Of a stretch of DNA of 64,000 nucleotides, positions 49,101 to 56,620 are shown piece after piece. Under the pieces are notes generated by a model. That model did not search any database and had not been told where the DNA came from. It was given only the letters and a program-made list of their open reading frames with translations. This stretch comes from Eupeodes corollae (lineage: Eukaryota; Arthropoda; Insecta; Diptera; Syrphidae), in contig NC_079149.1 in NCBI RefSeq assembly GCF_945859685.1, positions 135,448,153 through 135,512,152 on the forward strand, in the 5' to 3' direction. The translations under genes were made by a program, and so were the position numbers. How positions within the stretch are numbered: position 1 is the first letter of the stretch; the number at the start of each line of letters is the position of its first letter.

Positions 49101-49355
49101 ATAACGGCCCGCTGCTTTTGCAACCGTCGTCGTCCTCTTCGTCCTTATCGTTTGCGTTGGCGTGGTCGTCGTCGTTAGGTTCTTCGTCGTCTTGTCGATA
49201 TTGCAGCATAGTTGAAAGGACAGCAATTCCGATATTTTTGAGGTGGGTGGGTGGTGGTGTTGGTGATGTTGGTGGTGATTGCTTTTTCGACGACAATGTG
49301 GTCGATAGTTACCCGTACTTTGGTGGTGATCGGTGGTGGAACAACTTTCGTCCAT
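28000..49355 (-). CDS. GPR158-like: GPR158/GPR179-type class C orphan GPCR, whole gene (11 coding exons)
   Basis: Exons on the minus strand: 49355-48633, 40880-40644, 40586-40408, 39178-39098, 38998-38653, 38472-38404, 36738-36337, 36237-36043, 31324-31146, 31084-30973, 28185-28000. All junctions are GT-AG and phase-compatible, giving about 902 residues. Order: Thr/His-rich N-terminus with a hydrophobic signal segment (about 113-131), Cache-like ectodomain (242-406), EGF-like module (408-480), seven membrane segments (about 494-740), and a cytoplasmic tail of about 160 residues. In mammals this family binds glycine through the Cache domain and recruits RGS7-Gbeta5 through the juxtamembrane helix (known of the family). 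The matching helix here is EDIRAELKRLYTQLE. The fly gene of this type that I recall is CG31760; CG43795 is a related alternative. The tail is short and I see no VCPWE-type repeats. Confidence 0.88.
28186..30972 (-). other. receptor intron 10
   Basis: AT-rich intron. Two diverged copies of a GACCGTACACACTC/GGCTGTAGACACTC...GTAGACAGTGAGAC-type repeat lie at about 28598-28760 and 28898-29060. No coding exon is seen. Confidence 0.5.
30973..31084 (-). CDS. GPR158-like: GPR158-like receptor, exon 10
   Basis: The acceptor TTGTCCCACAG is followed by LYTQLEILKNKTLRQDNPHI and SKRRGGRKAGHRRFSLQ, then donor CAG|gtaagg. This is the basic, family-diagnostic end of the post-TM7 helix. Confidence 0.88.
31146..31324 (-). 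CDS. GPR158-like: GPR158-like receptor, exon 9
   Basis: Encodes VRSLAHDLSLRLPVDAFKGS, a Gly/His-rich loop (GHHLGGGYAG), DPDIGELTISEMSPEDIRAE and LKR with a split last codon. The donor AAAAG|gttggc is weak beyond the GT, but joining to exon 10 restores the conserved Arg-Leu-Tyr, so I accept it. Confidence 0.85.
31325..36042 (-). other. receptor intron 8
   Basis: 4.7 kb of AT-rich DNA containing one MITE (32702-33139). No coding exon is seen in the remainder. Oligo-T and TA-rich tracts are common. Confidence 0.55.
32702..33139. mobile_element. TGGCTGCGTTCA MITE family, copy B (438 bp, intact ends)
   Basis: Perfect TIRs TGGCTGCGTTCAATCTCAG and CTGAGATTGAACGCAGCCA. TTATAT immediately flanks both ends (32696-32701, 33140-33145), a 6-bp candidate target duplication. 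The interior has repeated short motifs (AGCTG, GATACCT/AGGTATC) in inverted orientation and no open frame. It lies inside an intron of the receptor gene and is shared with copy A at 26331. Confidence 0.8.
36043..36237 (-). CDS. GPR158-like: GPR158-like receptor, exon 8 (TM6-TM7)
   Basis: Encodes ERQFLVASLLLEFTVSSTFY, then IARVIYLPELSPG and AILLALFLRSQLTNTITLGL with VFVPKIWYQHKQ. Two hydrophobic segments are separated by a short Pro/Glu loop. VPKIWYQ at the end of TM7 is the class C-type FxPKxxY signature. Confidence 0.9.
36337..36738 (-). CDS. GPR158-like: GPR158-like receptor, exon 7 (TM3-TM5)
   Basis: Encodes VALHFFQASTERCLLEPWLR, then ELGFITCYGAIILKLYR (TM3), a basic loop (DFRTRKAHRWVLRDVD), LLKYLGTMVFAVTCYMAAFT (TM4), an extracellular loop with NTCHPLKWEY, and ISEILILCFGLNLAVASR (TM5). 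Cys in STERC before TM3 and Cys in NTC before TM5 are placed to form the conserved class C disulfide. The acceptor tract is A/T-rich rather than pyrimidine-rich. Confidence 0.9.
36739..38403 (-). other. receptor intron 6
   Basis: AT-rich intron with no recognised exon or element. Scattered CAGCTGAAACGTCAAA/TGACAG motifs suggest old MITE debris, but I cannot delimit one. Confidence 0.5.
38404..38472 (-). CDS. GPR158-like: GPR158-like receptor, exon 6 (TM2)
   Basis: A 69-bp exon encoding AIASGMWTVLETILLGIILL then YAS. The acceptor is TATTACTTCCAG and the donor TCG|gtaagt. The ASxxWTxLETxLLG pattern is typical of this receptor family and fixes the reading frame between exons 5 and 7. Confidence 0.9.
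38653..38998 (-). CDS. GPR158-like: GPR158-like receptor, exon 5 (EGF-like module and TM1)
   Basis: Reads CDRNTTFCLLTEEKPSTTRD, GYTCICKDSYYLP, then CIPCPGGCTACDQNGVCL and SMENLLRITVGSMLGSCILC with CLVLAVAVFQHRKCK. The Cys spacing forms the EGF-like/stalk module before TM1. Asn in RNTT and PNST are potential N-glycosylation sites. Confidence 0.9.
39098..39178 (-). CDS. GPR158-like: GPR158-like receptor, exon 4
   Basis: An 81-bp exon, phase 2 in and out: KIVAAAFIAADVDLCNDALE then EIFGRRHG. The acceptor is TTCCACAG and the donor GG|gtgagt. It is the C-terminal strand/helix part of the Cache-like domain. Confidence 0.85.
39179..40407 (-). other. receptor intron 3
   Basis: No coding exon recognised. 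The open frames here (for example 39480-39217 minus and 39910-40110 plus) do not resemble known proteins and lack splice context. Confidence 0.45.
40408..40586 (-). CDS. GPR158-like: GPR158-like receptor, exon 3 (Cache-like domain)
   Basis: Reads IPPQEVHNKSFLGNYWRELG, MAWNSTDGSQEWSAPFKDC and LLKGRWLWPFRISFTESR. GRWLWPF is a hallmark of the GPR158-type ectodomain. The donor ATCAA|gtgagt leaves phase 2. Asn in NKS and NST are glycosylation candidates. Confidence 0.9.
40644..40880 (-). CDS. GPR158-like: GPR158-like receptor, exon 2 (Cache-like domain start)
   Basis: The acceptor is GAACGTTTAG. The exon reads FYDVTDIVEDAAREFSEFLS, LKFPASSEQNINDQLKDEVR and RRASSLATDALQQDENLLAF, ending RDNVT at donor ACG|gtaagt. 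A long amphipathic helix opens the Cache-like fold. It is joined directly to exon 1 in phase 0. I found no additional exon in the 7.7-kb intron between them, but a small one could be missed. Confidence 0.88.
41709..41828. repeat. direct duplication of a ~51-bp unit
   Basis: TTGTTGGCAATTATCTGTCA, then TAAGGAGCTGAATATGACTG and ACGTTTCAGT occur twice (about 41709 and 41777), 68 bp apart, with one mismatch. It is a recent local duplication in an intron. Confidence 0.85.
42400..42407. promoter_or_regulatory. perfect CRE palindrome TGACGTCA in intron 1
   Basis: An exact cAMP-response-element octamer in the first intron of the receptor gene. A single 8-bp match is not rare in 64 kb, so function is conjectural. 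Confidence 0.15.
44814..46044. mobile_element. MULE-like non-autonomous element, 1.23 kb, long TIRs, 9-bp TSD
   Basis: The ends begin GGTGCAGGGAATTAACTTCA and are inverted copies for roughly 150 bp, with shared ATGGGAACTAACTTCAC, ACTAGTGGGAATTAATTT and tandem GTGGGA/GTGAAGTTA motifs. ATAATTTTT flanks both ends exactly (44805-44813, 46045-46053). Long TIRs with a 9-bp duplication are the hallmark of Mutator-like elements. No transposase is present. An inner inverted repeat (45234-45262 and 45677-45705) indicates a nested structure. Confidence 0.8.
45234..45705. repeat. inner inverted repeat within the MULE-like element
   Basis: ATTGTCTAGAATAGCTACTT and its complement AAGTAGCTATTCTAGACAAT face each other about 0.44 kb apart. 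The direct motif CCGTGCTATCAAT occurs inside both arms (about 45342 and 45649). It could be a separate element inserted in the larger one or a secondary foldback. Confidence 0.65.
46173..46890. repeat. CATTGAAA-rich imperfect repeats with inverted ends
   Basis: GTTATAG/AGCTATCATT-type motifs occur at 46173 and 46325 and, inverted, at 46863. Between them two similar blocks (CTGTCATTGAAAA...GTGTGAAATTG.AACACA) sit at about 46380-46490 and 46545-46640. This looks like degraded MITE material. Confidence 0.4.
48633..49355 (-). CDS. GPR158-like: GPR158-like receptor, exon 1 (N-terminus and signal)
   Basis: From the ATG at 49355 (GAT before, G at +4, in-frame TAA upstream) it encodes 241 residues. 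A His/Thr-rich region comes first, then a hydrophobic run TTSIALTFLVIFLLLTDL (about 115-132), a Gln/Arg/His-rich stretch, Thr-rich repeats and CEPKVLEEIPPDP at donor CCA|gtaagt. A later Met (residue 112, at 49022) directly precedes the hydrophobic run and would give a conventional signal peptide, but its context (C at -3) is poorer. The exon is G/C-rich compared with its flanks. Confidence 0.8.
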
Positions 49356-49942
49356 ATCACCGGTTGTGCCCAGTCTTTTGCTTCGGCTGGAGATTTATCT
49401 TTAAAGTTTCAGGAAACATCTGAAAGTTGACAAAAGAATGATACAAACATAATTAATAAAAACTGTATCGCATCGATTTGACGTTATTTTTTTATTTTTA
49501 AAGGAAACTTTATAAAAGAAAATTTGAAGAATGAAGAAATAAGAGACTTCAACAAAAAAAATACGAGGGTTTGAAAGTGAAAATTTGTGGTCAGATATAA
49601 TCGTTATAGAAACACAATCGGATGTTTTATATCTAAGTTTTTATAGGAAGATATTCTATTCGGTTCAATGTCTGTACTTTCGAGATATTTTTTTTGCGGC
49701 CATATCTCAAGAACCAGCACAGATATTCAGGCTTATCACGAACTTCATCGTAATAGGAAACTTTAACAATTTTAAAGACTGTGTCACAAAATCTTTTAGT
49801 AATGCAAAATTTTATGGGATTTTCGACTACGAACGTATTTGGCACTCGTTTTCGTAAAAGTTTTCAACTACGATGAAATTCGTGATAGGAGTGATTGACT
49901 TGAATAAAATTAAGTATTAGAGACAATGATAATGATGTAATT
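49356..49942. other. upstream region of the receptor gene
   Basis: 5' UTR and promoter are expected here for the minus-strand gene, but no TATA/initiator or GC-rich core promoter could be picked out. A TTTCAG just upstream of the ORF (minus strand) could be an acceptor for a non-coding first exon further out. Confidence 0.3.
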
Positions 49943-51120
49943 GCAGACCAATTTCTAAACTGTCCTGTATCCCCAAACTTTTTGAATAAGTTGTTTGTGA
50001 TAGTTTAAATTTTAACTGCAAGAATATTATACGTAATCAACAGCATGAAAATGTTTGACAGTTACTAATCTACTTGAATTTTTGCAAGAGCTCGACTGTA
50101 TTCGCACTGATTACTCTAAAGCTTTTGACCAACTTTCTCATGATATGATCACATTAAAGCTTAAGGCAATTGGGTTTCTTTAGTTTATCGCATGGATTTA
50201 ATCTTATCTTCAAAACAGATCTTATCATCTTAAATTCAGAAGTTCTTTCTCTAACCTTTTCATTGCCAAATCAGGAGTTCCCCAGGGTAGTCATTTAGGA
50301 CCTCTACTCTTTATCAATCAATGATGTACCCCTTTGTGTACCATACAGTGACATTTTAATTTATTCCGATGATATACAAATCTTCAAGAGCATAAAATCT
50401 ATAAACGTCAGATTACAACTCCAAGAGGATGTTAAGAGTTTTGTTATTTGGTGCAAAACGAATAGGCTAAACTTTAATCCAATTAAATGTCAAGCAATGC
50501 ATTCTCTAAAATACGTACTTATAGTTTGTTTAGTTATAATACATCGCGTTCATAGTTTCAAAGATCTCGATTTCCCAGAGTATACTAATTCAATGGTTAT
50601 AAAGGCCAACTCTATGTAAGAATATGTTAAACATTGGTTTAAAGAATTTCAGGATCCCTAAGTTTTGCTCTATATAATCCTTTTTTTCACCCCCATCTTG
50701 AGTACGCATCCCTTTTACGAGATCTACAAGAATACGATAGAATCTGCTCAACGCAACTTCATACGACTTAAGAGAGCTAAGATGGTCTGATCCATATAAC
50801 CTCTCTCTTTATGGACATCTCAAAGGAGGGTTAATAACTTTTAACTGGAACAAGTAATGCACCTGATTTATTAAATTATTTGAATTTAAATTACCATGGA
50901 GTCAACTACAATACCTGTAGTTTTCAATTAATGAATGTTTCTCAACACCGCACTAATTATGCGTATGAGCCATTAACTCTCATGTCTAAACTTTTAAATA
51001 TGAACTCAAACCTATTTAATTTCAGCACGACTAAGAATATTTTAAAAAGAAATAAAAAAGAAGGATATAAGTCAGCCTATTTTTATTAATTTGCAGCATT
51101 TTTCAACTTTAAGTAAACCC
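49943..51120 (+). mobile_element. CR1/Jockey-like LINE fragment
   Basis: Starts RPISKLSCIPKLFE, with a degraded middle (ALITLKLLTNF), then SGVPQGSHLGPLLF with an intact-looking box IYSDDIQIFKSI (about 50355-50400) and WCKTNRLNFNPIKCQAM. A mostly unreadable C-terminus follows to about 51120. Stops and frameshifts throughout. Same family as the copies at 16580 and 19850. Confidence 0.75.
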
Positions 51121-52689
51121 TTTAAATTATTTAAAAAATATCATAACGACGATATCCTTCCTTTTTTAGATATGTTTAACTTATGTTCAATAACCTAGCC
51201 TTCAGCATCATCATACAAAATAACATAAAAGAAAGAAAACCTAAGTACACTTCCTATAATCCATTTCAAAATAAAAAAAGAAAAGATTTGTAACTTTTTC
51301 AGTTAAGAATTATTTTAGAGGTTGCACGTGACCTACTTCAATAACTTTTTTAATGGCTACGAGTTCTGCACGTGTTGGATAATCAAAATTGAATGGCGTA
51401 AAACTTCCAACACCATTACCATTAGCATCAGCTGATATGTCTGCGGAGGAAACAGAGAAGTTGAAGCCGAAGCCGAAGCAGACAACTCGAAAGTTTTAAC
51501 TTGATTTGGAAACCCCTAATTCAATTCGTTGGTTCTTGAGAAAATCTGTAGGCATTATAAGTCATTATAACCCATTCGTGCTCTGTCATGTAACTGACTT
51601 GAGGTCGGTTTAGTGGGTTTCTAAATGGGTTGTATGTATGGGAAGGTTGCGGGGTAATCTTAATTCAAAAATATTTGTTGTCGAAAAGCGGATGTGCTAT
51701 AAAGTTTTTCTGCTCTGTTTATTTGTTCAAGTCACAACTAAACCCCCTGCTGCCAAAAACGCATAAGTCACACGACAATGGAACATTGTCCTTGCTTTAA
51801 GCAAATAATTGTTCAACGCATAAATGTTATGAATACGGCGAAATAATATACAATGGGAAGTTCTAGGTTTTCCATAACAAGTAAGGAATTTAGTGAATCA
51901 TTTTTATGCTGCCTGGTTGTATTTGGTCTAGAAAACGTCTCTAAAATCCTTCCAGCTCCAAGTCCTACGTCGCTCGTCATGGTCCTACACAACAAACGAA
52001 ACAAAAAAGTGTTATCGATTGCCTTTTTTCGGCATGAGAACTTTAGGACTGCATAATGTATGAAGATAATGGATGTTTTATTACTCCTTCCTTGCCACGC
52101 TGTAGTGCGGCACGCGTTTTAGTGGGCGGTTGCTTTTATTGTTCAGTTTTGTTTTTTGTTTTGGATTAAGTTTCAAGTTGTGTTGTTTAATGTTGTTAAT
52201 TTTGAAAAACATGAAATGGCTCTTTGTTTTCCCCCTCCGACGACGACGACGCAACGAGGGAATAAGAAATAAACAGAATACACATTTTATGTTTTGAGTG
52301 AAAACACCCACATAATGAGTACTTGGGAGGCGAAACTTCAGTTTTGGCACGACAAAATCATAAACATTAATATAGGATGGTCACTCTCTGGCTTTAAACT
52401 GATTTTTTAGGTATGCTTAATAGTTGTACCGAAAGGATATAAAATAGGGAGTCAAATTTGGAGGTTTATGAGAAAATTTAGTAAGATTTAAATTATGAAT
52501 TTTGCTATTTCTAAAGAAACATACAATTAGTCTTTGGTTTATGAATATATGTATTTACTATCAGAGCTCTGTTCAAAATTCTAGTGAATTTCTTATTTTG
52601 CCCTTATTTAAAAAGAGAAAACTAAGGTTCAGGTAAAAGATTCAATTGTCGATATTTTTGGCGCATAAGTCAAGCTGAATTTGATCGAT
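51121..52689. other. intergenic, no recognised gene
   Basis: Mixed-composition DNA. It includes a GAAGCCGAAGCC-type short repeat near 51470 and an Arg-rich antisense frame from CGACGACGACG near 52240. Nothing has splice or family support. Confidence 0.45.
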
Positions 52690-53850
52690 TACTTTGTCTG
52701 AAGTTGGTTAAGAGCATGCACTAACTTATCTGTAAGATATGATCGGAAGAAAGCATGTCCGATGAATAGAACCTCAGGATTTTCCTGCCCGATCCTAAAA
52801 AAGGAGACCCTCCAAACTGCCCCACCTATAGAGGTATCAGGCTTAACTTAGCATCGCCTACAAAATCTTATCCGCCGTAATATGTGAACGTCTAAAGCTC
52901 ATCGTCAACAACCTGATAGGTCCTTATCAGTGTGATTTTAGACCAGGAAAGTCCACAGTCGATCAAATATTTGCATTAGGGCAGATCCTGGTAAAAAGCA
53001 AAGAACATCAAATCGACACCCACCATCTTTCCATCAATTTCAAGGCCGCATATGACAGCATCTACAGTGACGAGCTGTATAGAGCCATGTCTAGTTTTGG
53101 CATCCCTGCGAAAGTTGTCAGTTTGTGCAGGATGACCATAGAGAATTCACGCTGCTCCATAAAGGTTGGAAACAACTTAACAGAACCAAAAATGGGTTTA
53201 ACGGTTAATAAGGGCAAAACAAAGTACATGCTGTCGTCAAGAATGGACATACAACACTGACGTCTTGGTCAAAACGTCAACATCGACAGACTTTACTTTG
53301 AGGTAGTCAAGGACTTCGTTTGCTACGCTGAGATAAAACGCAGAACAAGTCTTGCTAACCGCTGTTTCTTTGGGCTAAGAAAGCAATTGAGTGGTAAAGT
53401 TCTCTCTCGGGGAACCAAAGTGTCGCTATGTAAGACCCTTATCATCCCCGTCTTGCTATACGGTGCAGAAGCATGGACTATGACAAAAGCGGATGAAAAC
53501 ACCTTGGGTCGGTTCGAGAGAAAAGTTTTTCGTGTGATCTAAGGTCCCGTATGCATCGAAGGAGAGTAGAGGAGAAGATGGAACGACGAGAGGTCCAACG
53601 ACTAAGATGGCTGGGTCACGTAAAGCGCATGGAAACCAATGCTTCATCCCGGAAAGTTTTTCAATCCACACCCACAAGACAGCGAAGTAGAGGAAACAGT
53701 GGATCAGGTGGCTCGCACAAGTGGAAAGTGACCTCACCCAACTTGGAGCGTGAAACTGGAGACATCTAGATAGGGACCGAGCTAGATGGAGAAGCTTGCT
53801 GGGTGAGGCCCTAGTTCCCACAGGACTGTAGCGCCACCTTGAGTAAGTAA
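52690..53850 (+). mobile_element. LINE remnant with 3' end
   Basis: Scattered RT pieces: LPDPKKGDPPNCPTYRGIRL (about 52785), an FRPGKSTVDQIF-like stretch (about 52940), and a C-terminal block reading GAEAWTMTKADENTLGRFER, RKVFRVI, RRRVEEKMERREVQRLRWLG and HVKRME (to 53640). It ends ESDLTQLGA, NWRHLDRDRARWRSLLGEAL and TGL, with a 3' tail GAGGCCCTAGTTCCCACAGG and TGAGTAAGTAA. This C-terminus is common in insect non-LTR elements. It is heavily mutated. Confidence 0.75.
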
Positions 53851-55814
53851 CTTTGTCTGAAGGCGGCGATTGCTTTCGTCTATGCGATTTTATAAATTCC
53901 CACAAGAAAAAGTCGAATCACACAATCTTGGTGGCACGTCACCTCGGTGCGGGATATCTATGCAATTAAATTGCTCCCCCAAAATATAGATATAACACGT
54001 ACCGAAGTTCTGTTGAAACCATAAGTCTTTGCTGAGGCCACAAGAAGTTGGTGAGGTAGTGGACCTGAATTTGACCATCAAATGTTGAGTATTCGACTTG
54101 GAAGGACGACCACGTACCTTATAAAAAGGGCACTTATCGTTGCTACCACAGAACACCCATTTTGGTGTGCCATGATTATTTGTCTTTATTTACTGATTAA
54201 AGGAAAATATTTTGAAGGAAAGGAAAAGAAACAATTTGGCCGATCAACCCGTCCCTATTGGAAAACCCACGTTTAGCATTTTTAATTATAAATTACTCCG
54301 ATTAATTTTACTCTAAAAATGTATACAACATAAAAAATGTAATAAAGCTTACATCATTTTAGTTAAATTATAAGGTCATTTAAGTAAGTTAGAGTGTTGG
54401 GAATAAAGTGGCATCTGTATTTTTGATCATCCTAGAGGCCCAAGAAAATAGACTTTTTGGGAATTCCTTTTTGCGAAATTCTATTTTACTTGTGATTTTT
54501 ACCTGCAACATATACGCAGGAGCTATATGACAAGTATTGCATTCTTAAAAGATTTAGAGCTCGAGAATTTGCTCAAACATGATATTACGATCATATAAAA
54601 AGTTGAAACAAGTTGGATCCGGATATTCCGTATGTCTGTCTATCTGTCCCCGCCCTTAAAGCGCAAACTGTCTTGAGTCCATTGAGCTTAAAATTGGAAA
54701 TTAAGGTTTTAAAGCAGATTTGCTTTAGAGTTAGTCTTTAATTTTTAAGAACAATAATAACAACACATCTCATAAAAAGTTTATGGTCAAAAATCGAAAT
54801 TTCGAATTTTCTCAAAATCGGACTGATAGATTTGTATGTATTTTTTATAAATTTGGCTCTTTAAGAAAGGATACCTCTATAGCACCCTTATGTTGGTTCT
54901 AAATTTTTCAGAAACTAATTAAGGGATGTTTAATGTTTTTTCTGGACAAGTTATTATATTGTTTAAATAATATTTGGCGGTCAAAAATGTCTATTCCTTT
55001 TTTTGGATTTGTAAAAAGGGTTAACATTTTTTATTTCATTTAAAAACTGTGTCAACATTTTTTAAGGAAATTCAACTGTCAAATAAATATTCCTTGCCAC
55101 GAAATATCTGCATATATACATTTTTGAAGATAAAATTATTTTGCAGGTACATTTTCGAATAAAAGTTCGTGTAACCCTGTCGTAAATTTTATTTTAAGGA
55201 TCAATGGACAGACTTAAAGCTGCTATAATTAAAAAAAATGTATATTATAACATCTATAAAAATACATAGAATTTTTGTAACATATTTATTTTTTGCCAAA
55301 TGATGCACATGAAAATAGAATACTTTTAAGTTTGTCCACGAAATTATCATACCAAAATTTTTAATAACAAAAATGAATTATTGTACGTTCTTGCAAAGAT
55401 AATGTATTTTCAAAGTTGTGTTTTAAATTTCAAGTCAATCTTTTGAAAATTATCTTAGCTATTAGTTCAAATTAGTGATCAAATAAGGTTAAATGTTTAT
55501 TTTTTAGAGCATTTTGCCATTTTTAAATATTAAATAATACTAAAAAAAGAGGCTGGGATGCGACTCACACTGATAACTTCCCATCCCGTCTGACGATTTT
55601 TCTTGCTTAAAAGTTTGTAATTTTTGGTGTTAGGTTTAAAAAGTTGTTTTTTGAATTATTCTTAACAATTTTAAAATTATCAAATTTTTCACATAAAAAA
55701 GTAGTTTAATTTAAAAATCTAGCTTTGTTAACTAGATTTTTATTCGAAAAATTTGTTGCCAATTTTAGTAGCATTTCTTAAATTTTTATAAATTGGATGA
55801 ATGATATTAATTTG
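53851..55814. other. intergenic AT-rich DNA
   Basis: No gene recognised. Segments such as ATGTCTGTCTATCTGTCCCC (about 54632) look like dispersed-repeat debris. Confidence 0.45.
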
Positions 55815-56620
55815 AGAGATATCAAGAACCGAACATCAATTTTTACCAAATTTGTGTACTATTTCTTGTAGATTTTATTTTTTTAATGAAAAAACGGACT
55901 GTTGGATTTTTATAAAAAAAAAACGACTGAATATCGAAAACAATATTCTCTGTGAAATAAAAATAAATTTGAAAACAACATTTTTAATTTTTGAAAAGCT
56001 ATTTGAGTCGAAAGCAAATTTTTACCACGTTTTAGTATTGTTATTTTTTTGTAGGTTTTTATTTTTTGTTAAAAAAACTGTCAATTCGTTTTATCTCAAA
56101 ATTTAACTGAATTTGGACAACAATTTTTTTGTATAAGATGAAAGTAGCTTAAATCAATATCTAAAAGTTTTGAAAAGATATTTGAGTCCAAAATCAATTT
56201 TTACCACCTTTTATTAATTTTTTTGTTTAGGTTTTTATTTTTTCTAAATAAAACTGTCAATTCGATGTTTCTCAAAAATTTTCAGAATGTATAAAACAAT
56301 ATTTATTATAAGCTAAAATTGGTTCGAAGCTATAATCTCAAATTTTTGAAAAGATATTCGAGTCGAAAATCAATTTTTACCAATTTTGAGTAATATTTTT
56401 TTAAAGTTTTTATTTTTTTATAAAAACAACTGTCCATTCGATTTTTCTCAAAATCCTACCAGATGTAGAAAACTTTATTGTTATTGTTTTGGAGGTAAAA
56501 TCATTTTGTATTCGTAAAATTATCGAGGTGACAAATTTTGTTGTCAGTTTTTTTGATTTATAAAAAAAAACCGTTTATTGGATTTTTTTCAATAAATATA
56601 CTTGATTGGTTCACATAACA
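55815..56620. repeat. satellite-like tandem array, ~179-bp monomer, 4-5 diverged units
   Basis: The landmark TTTTTACC recurs at 55840, 56019, 56198 and 56374 (spacings 179, 179 and 176). Three of the four copies are preceded by TTTTGAAAAGATATTTGAGTC-like sequence. All are followed by a T-rich stretch, and most by AAACTGTCAATTCGAT and TCTCAAAAT. A fifth, weaker unit starts near 56529. Units differ at many sites, so the array is old. Confidence 0.8.

Noticed and set aside
49007..49423. Plus-strand 138-codon open frame rich in Ser
   Set aside because: It is the antisense of receptor exon 1 (Thr/His/Asp-rich codons read backwards). No splice or family support.
52081..52350. Minus-strand frame with an Arg run
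   Set aside because: The Arg run is a CGACGACGACG short repeat. No homologue recognised and no splice context.
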